From: Gammaproteobacteria bacterium TMED92
Lineage (GTDB): Bacteria; Pseudomonadota; Gammaproteobacteria; Pseudomonadales; Azotimanducaceae
Direction: 5' to 3'
Length of the DNA: 10,682 nucleotides
Assembly: GCA_002170355.2 (NCBI GenBank)
Contig: NHET02000059.1
Coordinates: forward strand, 1,430 to 12,111
In this document: positions 1 to 6,532 of the stretch, in pieces
Layout of the letters: each line of letters begins with the position of its first letter
How positions within the stretch are numbered: the stretch's first letter is position 1
Made by a program: the position numbers and the translations under genes
The notes under the pieces: generated by a model
What the model was told of the DNA's origin: nothing
Databases searched by the model: none
Seen by the model: the letters and a program-made list of their open reading frames with translations, nothing else

Positions 1-471
1 GAGCGGATGAATCAACCACCTGAGCAGCGACTGCATAACTGGTTCTCTGACCTGCAGAAGTCATCTGGTCGTATCGTTAAACGCTACCCAACTCTGGAAG
101 ATGCTTTTCAGCGCATGCAAACAGAGAATCCGCATCTGTCTGAGGAGCAAGCGCGCCACCTGACCATCCATGGCAGCAATCAAAATGAAGACGGCACCTT
201 TAGCTGGAAATTCGACAATTACGTGCGCAACTTCTCACCTATAGGAATACCGTTCGACGAACTGACAAAATTCTACGGCAACATAACTTGCCCAACATTA
301 TTGGTACGCGGGCTGGAATCCTGGGCGTCAGATCCCGTCGCAGACGGTCGCACGCAAGCGTTTAACTGCCCGGTCGAGGTCGTCGCGTTCGCCAACGCAG
401 GTCATTGGGTGCACCACGACCAACTAGACGGCTTTGTCGAACGAATGCGAGTTTTTTTACAAAGTGGCTAG
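1..471 (+). CDS. Alpha/beta hydrolase, C-terminal part (5' end outside window)
   Basis: The reading frame is open to the left edge of the window, so this is the distal part of a longer gene and the ATG at position 7 is probably an internal methionine. About 156 residues are visible. They fit the cap and C-terminal half of an alpha/beta hydrolase. The strand PTLLVRG is followed by SWASDPVADG, which sits where the catalytic acid is normally found. GHWVHHDQLDGF near the end carries the expected catalytic histidine, followed by the usual last helix (FVERMRVFL). The nucleophile elbow with its serine would lie upstream and cannot be seen, so the substrate is unknown. The next gene starts 9 nt after the stop on the same strand, suggesting co-transcription. 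The fold assignment is fairly sure; the specific reaction is not. Confidence 0.8.
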   Translation, partial: ERMNQPPEQRLHNWFSDLQKSSGRIVKRYPTLEDAFQRMQTENPHLSEEQARHLTIHGSNQNEDGTFSWKFDNYVRNFSPIGIPFDELTKFYGNITCPTLLVRGLESWASDPVADGRTQAFNCPVEVVAFANAGHWVHHDQLDGFVERMRVFLQSG

Positions 472-480
472 AGTCTTTTC

Positions 481-1578
481 ATGACCGCCCGAGCCGAGCG
501 GCTGCATGCGTCCCCGTGGCAAGGCGTGTTTTATCTGACCGGTGGCGGCAGTCCATTGCTAGCGGACTTATTAACTATACCCGGTGCTTCTAAAACCGTA
601 AAAGAAGCCTCCGTCCCGTACGCCGAGCAAGCGTTACGGCAATTGCTTGGCAGCGCTCCAGAACAAGCAGCGTCCATGCTTACTGGCCGCATACTGGCTA
701 TGCGCGCGCTTCAACGAGCGTTGGCGCTGGACGCCGACCGCGCGTTTGGTTTTGGCCTAACCGCCAGTCTGTCCAGTGCCACAACTAAACGCGGGCAGAC
801 CCGTGCGTATTGGGCGATACAGACCATAAGCCAAAGCTCGAGCTACACACTGATTCTAAATAACGCCGACTCTCGAACCGAACAAGAGCAACAACTGAAC
901 CAAGCGCTATGGCACAGCATCGAACATAGCCTTTTAGGCGAGGAGTGGGTGGAATGCGCCACCAAGAAAAGTTCCTTCACAGCACCAGAGCATTGGCAAC
1001 CGCTGTTAGCACAATCGACTTGGGCCACCTGCACCCAGGATCACAACGGTGAACTGATCTTGCCGGGTTCTTTTAATCCCGTGCACCAAGGCCACCGCCA
1101 AATGCTCGCTTTAGCAGAGTCCATTACCGGACGCACCGGCGCCTTTGAATTGACCCTGCGCAACGCCGACAAGCCAGACCTTGATTATTTGACAGTGCGA
1201 GAGCGCCTTATCGACCTCGAAGGGACACCGGTATGGCTGACTAATCTCAGCAATTTCGAGCAAAAAGCGCGGCGCTTCCCCGGTGCAGTCTTCGCCTTGG
1301 GTGCCGACACTCTGGCACGCGTTGCGCAGCCGCGCTTCTACGCTGACGATCAGCGACGAATGCTCCAAGCCATCGACAACATGGTTCAACAGAACATCAC
1401 TTTTTTGGTGTTCGGACGGGTCGAGCACGGGCGCTTCGTAGAACTATCGGACTTAGACCTGCCATCAAGCCTTACGTCAATTTGTCGGGCAGTGCCGGCC
1501 GAGGTTTACCGCAACGACATTTCTTCAAGCGCTATCCGTGCAGCCCAAAGCCAAGTCGTTTCCGACAGCTACACGTAA
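481..1578 (+). CDS. CinA/PncC-like domain fused to NadD-like nucleotidylyltransferase
   Basis: This 365-residue protein appears to have two domains. Residues about 12-155 resemble the CinA C-terminal (PncC, nicotinamide-nucleotide amidase) fold: LTGGGSPLLADLLTIPGAS matches the TGG...PGSS core, VPY matches the VTYS strand, and FGFGLTASL the later core strand. The amidase ESCTGG serine and the lysine after YSNEA are not preserved here (YLTGG and YAEQAL), so deamidase activity is doubtful. Residues about 192-355 are a nucleotidylyltransferase: GSFNPVHQGH (196-205) is the HxGH nucleotide-binding motif, FALGADTL (271-278) resembles NadD, and DISSSAIR (346-353) resembles the ISSTxIR phosphate-binding motif. 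A role in pyridine nucleotide (NAD) metabolism is inferred; the substrate is not proven. The start is the first ATG, 9 nt after the hydrolase stop, with only a weak ribosome binding site. The 3' end overlaps the convergent MATE gene by 10 nt. Confidence 0.82.
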   Translation: MTARAERLHASPWQGVFYLTGGGSPLLADLLTIPGASKTVKEASVPYAEQALRQLLGSAPEQAASMLTGRILAMRALQRALALDADRAFGFGLTASLSSATTKRGQTRAYWAIQTISQSSSYTLILNNADSRTEQEQQLNQALWHSIEHSLLGEEWVECATKKSSFTAPEHWQPLLAQSTWATCTQDHNGELILPGSFNPVHQGHRQMLALAESITGRTGAFELTLRNADKPDLDYLTVRERLIDLEGTPVWLTNLSNFEQKARRFPGAVFALGADTLARVAQPRFYADDQRRMLQAIDNMVQQNITFLVFGRVEHGRFVELSDLDLPSSLTSICRAVPAEVYRNDISSSAIRAAQSQVVSDSYT

Positions 1579-3017
1579 TTCTGATCGGGAACAATCTTCT
1601 TCCACTTGCCCTTACGAAAGCGCCAAATAAGCAGCGCGCTTTTCAGCACATAATCGCCGACTAACGCTGCATAGACCCAGAACACCGCGAGTTCCAAATA
1701 CACCGCGAGTGCCGCCAACCCGCACCGCATAACCAATAATCCCAGCACCGTAGCAATGAGCGGGAAGCGCGTGTCACCAGCACCTCGCAGAGATCCACCA
1801 ATGGCAAACTCTACCGCTAGCAGCGGCATCATCGCGCCCAGCAAATAGATGAATTGCACGGTGTACAAAATCGTCGTGGCGTCCTCGCCAATAAAGTACC
1901 GCGCCAATTGCTGCGCAAAAATCACAATCAACAGGCCCAAAGCACCCATCGAAATCACCGCCAGCCACAGCGAGCGCCAACCACTACGACTGGCAGCATC
2001 TGGGTCTTTCGCACCCAAGTGCTGCCCTACCAGCGTTGATCCGGCGATGGAGAAACCAAAACCAACGGTCATACACACCGCTAAGATATTTACCCCAATG
2101 TTATAAGCCGCAAATGCCTCGGTGCCGTAAGCATTACCAATCAACATTAAGAAGATGAAGAAACCGAGCTGAAACACACCCTGCTCTAACGCCGCTGGAT
2201 AGCCGATATCCAACAACGCGCGTAACCGCGCCCGCCGCCACCAACCGCCAGATACATGCCGGACGCGAAACTTTTGGCGCACCCACAACAGCAATAAAAC
2301 GGCAGAACCAACAGTAAATGAAATGCCTGCAGCAACTGCCGCACCGGCAACACCCATTGCGGGGAAGCCCCAAAAGCCGAAAATAAAAACGAACAACAAC
2401 GGAAGATTCAAAAGATTCACACCGCCACTGATCCACAGCGGCGACCATGCGTCGCCCGAAGCACGCAATGCCGCACTTAAAACGAACATCGCGGCAAAGG
2501 CCAAGTTGAAAATCGACAGCCAACGAATATTTTCAGCCGCCAAAGTCAATGTCTCGGGATCCAGACCAAAAACGGACGCTACCGGGTACGCCAAGAAAAA
2601 CCCAAAAAACGCGATAGCAAAAGAAAAAGCTGCTGCTAAAACTAGCGATGCCATGGTAACGCGACTGGCTTCGTCATAATCACCAGCGCCCCAAGCTCTA
2701 GCAACTAAAGCCGTGGTTCCGGCACTGATCGCCATTAAGATTGCCTGCATTGCAAAGAAAATACGCTGCCCTGCACCGAGCGCTGCAAGAGATTGGGCGC
2801 CCAATTCACCGACGAATTTCGTTTGCACCATGCCCACGATGGTATAGCTAAGGTTGCCCAGGATCGACGGCAGGGCGAGCTGCCAAATAGATGGGCGCTC
2901 CATTTGTGCGACCGCAGATTCATGCTCGGTACCGCTGGCCGTGCTTTTGGCGTGTTGGTCGGTTGCTAGTTTTTGTTCTTGTGAGTCCAAAGCGCGGCCA
3001 TGCTTATTACTTTGCAA
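1569..3017 (-). CDS. MATE family efflux transporter (NorM/DinF type)
   Basis: This is a polytopic inner-membrane protein of about 444-482 residues, the normal size for the MATE family of Na+ or H+ coupled drug and metabolite exporters. After a polar N-terminus, about twelve hydrophobic segments follow. The family's internal pseudo-symmetry is visible: LRASGDAWSPLW in the first half and LRGAGDTRFPL in the second. Other typical stretches are the first helix (LALPSILGNLSYTIVGMVQT) and ALGAGQRIFF. The substrate cannot be told from sequence. The start is uncertain. The coordinates given use a TTG codon, which adds 38 polar residues. An in-frame ATG at 2901-2903 (MERPSIWQLALPS) gives a more usual length, but neither has a strong ribosome binding site. 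The gene runs divergently from the luciferase-like gene and converges on the CinA/NadD-like gene. Confidence 0.93.
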   Translation of the reverse strand: MQSNKHGRALDSQEQKLATDQHAKSTASGTEHESAVAQMERPSIWQLALPSILGNLSYTIVGMVQTKFVGELGAQSLAALGAGQRIFFAMQAILMAISAGTTALVARAWGAGDYDEASRVTMASLVLAAAFSFAIAFFGFFLAYPVASVFGLDPETLTLAAENIRWLSIFNLAFAAMFVLSAALRASGDAWSPLWISGGVNLLNLPLLFVFIFGFWGFPAMGVAGAAVAAGISFTVGSAVLLLLWVRQKFRVRHVSGGWWRRARLRALLDIGYPAALEQGVFQLGFFIFLMLIGNAYGTEAFAAYNIGVNILAVCMTVGFGFSIAGSTLVGQHLGAKDPDAASRSGWRSLWLAVISMGALGLLIVIFAQQLARYFIGEDATTILYTVQFIYLLGAMMPLLAVEFAIGGSLRGAGDTRFPLIATVLGLLVMRCGLAALAVYLELAVFWVYAALVGDYVLKSALLIWRFRKGKWKKIVPDQNYV

Positions 3018-3040
3018 GTCTACTACTTGCTCTCGATGTT

Positions 3041-3061
3041 GTCGGCCAGAACTTCGCCGAC
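3041..3061. other. Inverted repeat in divergent intergenic region
   Basis: GTCGGC and GCCGAC form a perfect 6-bp inverted repeat separated by 9 nt, in the 110-nt gap between the divergent MATE and luciferase-like genes. The position would suit an operator or a leader hairpin. The arms are short enough to arise by chance, and no convincing -35/-10 pair is visible around them. Confidence 0.25.
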
Positions 3062-3114
3062 CGTCTCTAAAGTTGCTTCATAGTGACGGAGCCCGGACAA
3101 TGCGGCGCTAGTGG

Positions 3115-3121
3115 AAAGGAG
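3115..3121 (+). promoter_or_regulatory. Ribosome binding site that fixes the luciferase-like gene start
   Basis: AAAGGAG lies 6 nt before the ATG at 3128. It is the best Shine-Dalgarno match in the window. It argues for a start at 3128 rather than the in-frame ATG at 3083, which would add 15 residues (beginning MTEPGQCGAS) unlike the family. Confidence 0.8.
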
Positions 3122-3127
3122 AATGTT

Positions 3128-3997
3128 ATGGATTTAGGAAAACTTGGCGTCTGGTACTTTTTTGATGGCCTAGCCACAGAGCAAGCCACCGAAGCTGCAC
3201 AACGTATTGAATCACTGGGCTACAACACGCTTTGGTTGCCTGAAACGGTGGGCAAGGATCCGCTCACCACCGCAAGTTGGTTCCTCGCCAATACCACCAA
3301 CCTGAATATGGCCACCGGTATCGTGAATATCTATAACCGCGAGCCGGGCGTCATGTTGGCCGCCCAACGCACCCTTGCAGAACAGTCTGGCGGTCGTTTT
3401 GTTTTGGCTATGGGCGTGTCGCACAAGCCATTAGTAGAAGGCGTACGGGGGTTAGAGTACGGCCCACCAGTCGCAACGATGCGCAGCTACTTGGAAAAAA
3501 TGAGCGGCTCAATCTACAACGGACCGGCACCCACCGAGACGCCTCTAACGTTAATCGCGGCGCTGGGTCCGAAAATGCTGGAATTGGCGCGAGATCAGAC
3601 AGACGGCGCCCATCCCTATTTCACGTCGCCAGTGCACACTGCCATGGCAAGGGACATACTCGGCAGCGGCGCTAAACTCGCAGTCGAACAAAAAGTAATC
3701 TTGGAAAGCGATGCAACTAAAGCGCGGGAACTGGCGCGCCCGGTCGCAAAGATCTACCAAGGGCTACCCAACTATCGCAACAACTGGTTGCGCATGGGCA
3801 TGACCGAGCAAGATATCAATGACCTGAGTGATCGATTCATCGACGCAACATTCGCTTGGGGCAACGCCGATGCGATAAAAGCGCGGGTACAAGAGCATAT
3901 AGATGCCGGCGCCGATCATGTCTGCGTACAGCCGGTAAATCCGAATGGCAAATTCGGCGACCTGCACTGGGATTGTTTGGAAGCAGTGGTGGGTTAA
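3128..3997 (+). CDS. LLM-class (luciferase-like) flavin/F420-dependent oxidoreductase
   Basis: This 289-residue protein has the bacterial luciferase-like TIM-barrel fold. The first strand is LGVWYFFDGL, followed by the typical IESLGYNTLWLPE segment. ATGIVNIYNREP is the strand-3 region, and LAEQSGGRFVLAMGVSH is the diagnostic stretch of this superfamily. HVCVQPV near the end forms the last barrel strand. The closest match I can recall is the actinobacterial-style F420-dependent LLM group of about 280-290 residues. In a gammaproteobacterium the cofactor could be FMN instead, and sequence alone does not settle this. It probably oxidises or reduces a small organic substrate in the cytosol. The start is set by a strong AAAGGAG site. 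The last codons and stop coincide with the edge of a decayed nitronate monooxygenase fragment, so the C-terminus may have been trimmed or remade by a rearrangement. Confidence 0.88.
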   Translation: MDLGKLGVWYFFDGLATEQATEAAQRIESLGYNTLWLPETVGKDPLTTASWFLANTTNLNMATGIVNIYNREPGVMLAAQRTLAEQSGGRFVLAMGVSHKPLVEGVRGLEYGPPVATMRSYLEKMSGSIYNGPAPTETPLTLIAALGPKMLELARDQTDGAHPYFTSPVHTAMARDILGSGAKLAVEQKVILESDATKARELARPVAKIYQGLPNYRNNWLRMGMTEQDINDLSDRFIDATFAWGNADAIKARVQEHIDAGADHVCVQPVNPNGKFGDLHWDCLEAVVG

Positions 3998-4072
3998 TAC
4001 CACCACTGCCATCGGGTTTCGCTGCCGCCATTATTGACACGGCTATCATGCCTCGGTAAAGCATGGGCAACG
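3990..4072 (-). pseudogene. Relic of a second nitronate monooxygenase gene (3' part)
   Basis: These 83 nt align without gaps to 4298-4380, inside the neighbouring nitronate monooxygenase gene, with 69 of 83 positions identical by my hand count. They correspond to residues 306-333 of that protein. Read on the minus strand the relic gives ALPMLYRGMIAVSIMAAAKP, against PLPMPYQGMISGPVMAAANR in the intact gene. About 12 of the 14 base differences change the amino acid, which suggests selection has been lost. No homology is seen beyond the two ends: one end runs into the luciferase-like gene, the other into a GC-rich hairpin. It is most likely the remnant of a former paralogue or tandem duplicate in the same orientation as the intact gene. 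Confidence 0.8.
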
Positions 4073-4081
4073 CTGGTGGAT

Positions 4082-4099
4082 CCCCCGCTTCCGCGGGGG
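4082..4099. repeat. GC-rich palindrome / hairpin between convergent genes
   Basis: CCCCCGC and GCGGGGG form a perfect 7-bp stem around a TTCC loop. It lies in the 180-nt gap between the converging luciferase-like and nitronate monooxygenase genes, just after the pseudogene fragment. No T-run follows on either strand, so it is not a canonical intrinsic terminator, though it could slow polymerase from both sides. The flanking text (GGATCCCCCGC, GCGGGGGCAGATTCC, then GTCATTCTCGCGG at 4136-4148) resembles dispersed REP-like palindromic repeats of proteobacteria. Whether it recurs in this genome cannot be judged from one window. Confidence 0.5.
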
Positions 4100-4177
4100 C
4101 AGATTCCAGGTCCAAGCGGCGGCAGCTCACAAACGTCATTCTCGCGGATCACAAGTCCCCGTATCCGCTGGCGAGGA

Positions 4178-5296
4178 TTACCTCAGCAGATTTGTTGTTC
4201 GCGACAGAGCCTGTTCCGCGCCAAAAACCAGTTCGTCAAAAATTTCTTTTGCTGGCCGCACCGCTTTGATCATGCCAATGCCTTGTCCCGCGAAGCCTGG
4301 GTTAACGTCACCACGGCCGTCGCGGTTCGCTGCCGCCATTACTGGCCCAGATATCATGCCTTGGTAAGGCATGGGCAACGGTTCTACATCTTCTCGCACC
4401 CAGTGCTCGGTCCATTTGGAGCGAATTATGCGTGCTGGCTTACCGGTTACTGTGCGCGACACCGATGTGCCTTCTTCGGTGGAGTCAACAATCGCTTGTT
4501 TCTGAAAATCGAAGATATTTGCTTCTTCCGATGCTAAGAACGCAGAACCAATCCACACACCTTCGGCGCCCAACATCATCGCAGCGGCTACGCCGCGGCC
4601 GTCTGTGATTCCCCCTGCGCCCAGTACCGGCGTATCGCCCACAGCGTCGACCACCTGCGGAATCAGCGCCATTGTACCAACCGGCGAGTTGTGTCCACCG
4701 CCGTCGTGGCCTTGAGCAACAATAATATCCAAACCCGAGGACTTAACTTGAATTGCATGCCGCACCGCACCAACTACCGCCATAACCTTGGTGCCATTGG
4801 CTCTGAGTTCACTCATCCAGGGGCCAGGGTTACCAAGACCCGAGGCGTACACTGGAACCCGCTCCTGAATGATCACCTCCATCTGAGCTTCAAAAAATTC
4901 GGCCGTGAACAACGGCGGTCCATCCTGCTCTCTGGTCTCTGTGGTCTCGGGCTCGATCGGCGCCAACCCCTCCTTTGCCATAAACTCTGCCGCGAAATCT
5001 GTGCGTTCCGGCAATAAATCAGCAGGGGTCGGACCTTCCATATCTTCGTAGTTTGCGCGACGTACCGACGCCGGCAGCAGCGTATCAACGCCAAAAGGTC
5101 TATCGGTTAGTTCCCGAGTTTCACGAATCCAACGGCGCAACTGATCTGGGCCACATGCTGCAGCACCCAAAACGCCAAGCCCTCCGGCGTTCGACACTGC
5201 AGCAGCTAGTGCGGGACAACTTGCTCCGCCCATGCCCGCCAGAACAATAGGCTTTTCAATTTCCAAAATCTCACAAACACGACTGTTTAAGTTCAT
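4178..5296 (-). CDS. Nitronate monooxygenase (2-nitropropane dioxygenase family)
   Basis: This 372-residue protein is an FMN-dependent TIM-barrel enzyme expected to oxidise nitronates or related carbanions in the cytosol. The N-terminal strand PIVLAGMGGASCPALAAAVS is characteristic. AQGHDGGGHN (195-203) carries the family histidine motif. VLGAGGITDGRGVAAAMMLG (224-243) and GVWIGSAFLASEE (246-258) form the FMN-phosphate binding region. Residues about 85-130 form an acidic, proline-rich stretch lengthening the front half compared with minimal members. The C-terminus NPGFAGQGIGMI is also typical. Its ATG shares one base with the stop of the upstream flavin reductase gene (TAATG), which indicates translational coupling. 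The physiological substrate is unknown, and many family members are annotated only by homology. A decayed copy of its 3' part lies downstream. Confidence 0.93.
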   Translation of the reverse strand: MNLNSRVCEILEIEKPIVLAGMGGASCPALAAAVSNAGGLGVLGAAACGPDQLRRWIRETRELTDRPFGVDTLLPASVRRANYEDMEGPTPADLLPERTDFAAEFMAKEGLAPIEPETTETREQDGPPLFTAEFFEAQMEVIIQERVPVYASGLGNPGPWMSELRANGTKVMAVVGAVRHAIQVKSSGLDIIVAQGHDGGGHNSPVGTMALIPQVVDAVGDTPVLGAGGITDGRGVAAAMMLGAEGVWIGSAFLASEEANIFDFQKQAIVDSTEEGTSVSRTVTGKPARIIRSKWTEHWVREDVEPLPMPYQGMISGPVMAAANRDGRGDVNPGFAGQGIGMIKAVRPAKEIFDELVFGAEQALSRTTNLLR

Positions 5297-5796
5297 TACA
5301 TTGCTCCAAAGACGCCATAGCCGCCGCGCATAAATAACAGCGGCTGCGCTGTGCCATCGACCAGTTTGAAATCTACGACTTGGCCAACAGCGATAGTGTG
5401 ATCACCTGCTTCGTGTTCGTCGACTAAGCGACAATCCACGTACGCAAGCCCCCCATGAATGATTGGCGCGCCAGTCACGCCGCCGCGCCAATCAATGTCC
5501 GCAAATTTATCGGCGCCGGATTGCGCCATGGTCTGGCAGACCACAAGTTGATCCGCCGCCAAAATATTGATGCAAAAGCTACCGGCGTCACGAATACGCG
5601 GCCAGCTTGATGATGTCTTTGCCGGACATACTGCGACCAGTGGCGGTTGCAGTGACAAAGATACAAATGACTGCGCTGCGAAACCCAACGCTGCCCCGCC
5701 ATGGACCCCAGTGACAATTGTCACTCCGGTACAGAAATTACCCATGGCCTTGCGAAAATCCGCGCTATTGAACTCCGCGGCGACAGCTTCTGACAT
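5296..5796 (-). CDS. Flavin reductase family protein
   Basis: This 166-residue protein matches the flavin reductase-like domain of two-component monooxygenase reductases (HpaC type), with the usual length. FRKAMGNFCTGVTIVTG opens the domain, and AAQSFVSLSLQPPLVAVCP is the flavin-binding strand-loop. SFCINILAADQLVVC and DHTIAVGQVVDF are the later core segments, the latter carrying the conserved GDHTI histidine. It probably reduces FMN or FAD with NAD(P)H and may hand the reduced flavin to a partner. The candidate partners here are the luciferase-like protein across the convergent gap or an unlinked enzyme, because nitronate monooxygenases hold their own FMN and do not need one. ATG at 5796 is preceded by AGGGA at a good distance. 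The gene is first in a two-gene minus-strand operon. Confidence 0.92.
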   Translation of the reverse strand: MSEAVAAEFNSADFRKAMGNFCTGVTIVTGVHGGAALGFAAQSFVSLSLQPPLVAVCPAKTSSSWPRIRDAGSFCINILAADQLVVCQTMAQSGADKFADIDWRGGVTGAPIIHGGLAYVDCRLVDEHEAGDHTIAVGQVVDFKLVDGTAQPLLFMRGGYGVFGAM

Positions 5797-5823
5797 TGTG
5801 TTTCCCTAATTACCGGCCTCGGC

Positions 5824-5854
5824 ACTATACCCCAGACCCAGCGTTACTTGTCGA
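5824..5854 (-). promoter_or_regulatory. Candidate sigma-70 promoter for flavin reductase-nitronate monooxygenase operon
   Basis: On the minus strand TCGACA (5849-5854) and TATAGT (5824-5829) each match the -35 and -10 consensus at five of six positions. The spacer is 19 nt, longer than the preferred 17. The predicted transcript would start about 20 nt before the flavin reductase ATG. This is a hand-found match. Confidence 0.35.
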
Positions 5855-5935
5855 CCAACGGACTGCCTGCTGGCCTTGCATTTTCCTACGACAGTCGCAG
5901 TATGGCCTTGTAAATAGCACAACCGAGTGGTCCAA

Positions 5936-6526
5936 ATGGAACTAATAATCTTACTTATCGTCGTCGCCATACTGGCGTTTTGGGCCGCGTCTATCTACAA
6001 CCGCCTGGTCGCTTTGCAGAACCGTCATGAAAACGGGTTTTCACAAATCGAGGTGCAACTCAAACGCCGCTACGATCTCATCCCCAACCTTGTTGAGACC
6101 GCTAAGGCCTACATGGCGCACGAGCGCGAAACCTTAGAAGCAGTCATTGCGGCACGTAACCAGGCCATGGCTGGGCTGGAGGCCGCGGCCGGCAACCCTG
6201 GAGACGGCAACGCAATGAAGGAACTGGCCGGTGCCGAGGGCGTGTTGGCTAACGCCATGGGTCGTCTTAATGTCGTGATGGAGGCATACCCTGACCTGAA
6301 GGCCAACACCAACATGATGCAACTCACCGAAGAGCTGACCACTACCGAAAATAAAGTAGCGTTTTCGCGCCAGGCGTTTAACGACCAAGTGACTGAGTAC
6401 AACACCTATCGCGCCTCGTTCCCACCAATCCTGTTTGCCAGTTTGTTCGGCCATCCGACGGACGCTGAACTGCTGGAATTCGAGGACTCCGCGGAAATCC
6501 AGGCGGCTCCCAAGGTGTCTTTTTAG
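5936..6526 (+). CDS. lemA: LemA family protein
   Basis: This 196-residue protein is a typical LemA family member in length and organisation. One N-terminal membrane segment (residues 2-20, LIILLIVVAILAFWAASIY) is followed by the signature YNRLVALQNRHENGFSQIEV, then QLKRRYDLIPNLVETAKAY. The rest is a long helical region with alternating charged and alanine-rich stretches, fitting the known helical-bundle cytosolic or periplasmic domain. I chose ATG at 5936 because homologues begin close to the membrane segment and GAGTGG lies a few bases upstream; a GTG three codons earlier is possible. The M48 protease gene follows after 6 nt, a pairing seen in many bacteria. The biochemical role of LemA is not established; a partner or scaffold for the protease is the common suggestion. 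Confidence 0.93.
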   Translation: MELIILLIVVAILAFWAASIYNRLVALQNRHENGFSQIEVQLKRRYDLIPNLVETAKAYMAHERETLEAVIAARNQAMAGLEAAAGNPGDGNAMKELAGAEGVLANAMGRLNVVMEAYPDLKANTNMMQLTEELTTTENKVAFSRQAFNDQVTEYNTYRASFPPILFASLFGHPTDAELLEFEDSAEIQAAPKVSF

Positions 6527-6532
6527 CCGTAA

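Noticed and set aside
1111-1428. 105-residue minus-strand open frame
   Set aside because: It is antisense to the nucleotidylyltransferase domain, whose motifs are clear on the plus strand.
2323-2679. 118-residue plus-strand open frame
   Set aside because: It is antisense to membrane segments of the MATE gene, which yield alanine- and lysine-rich shadow frames. No homology is apparent.
3083-3127. N-terminal extension of the luciferase-like protein from an earlier ATG
   Set aside because: The strong ribosome binding site sits within this stretch, directly before the ATG at 3128, and the extra 15 residues do not fit the family.
3837-4139. 100-residue minus-strand open frame overlapping the luciferase-like gene end
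   Set aside because: Only the middle (3990-4072) resembles nitronate monooxygenase. The rest is antisense to the luciferase-like gene or lies in the palindromic gap, so it is a relic and not an intact gene.
4034-4537. 167-residue plus-strand open frame
   Set aside because: It is mostly antisense to the well-supported nitronate monooxygenase gene and has no recognisable domain.
5876-5915. Possible promoter for lemA (TTGCAT with downstream TATGGC or GTAAAT)
   Set aside because: Spacings of 19 nt or more and poor -10 matches make it no better than chance.
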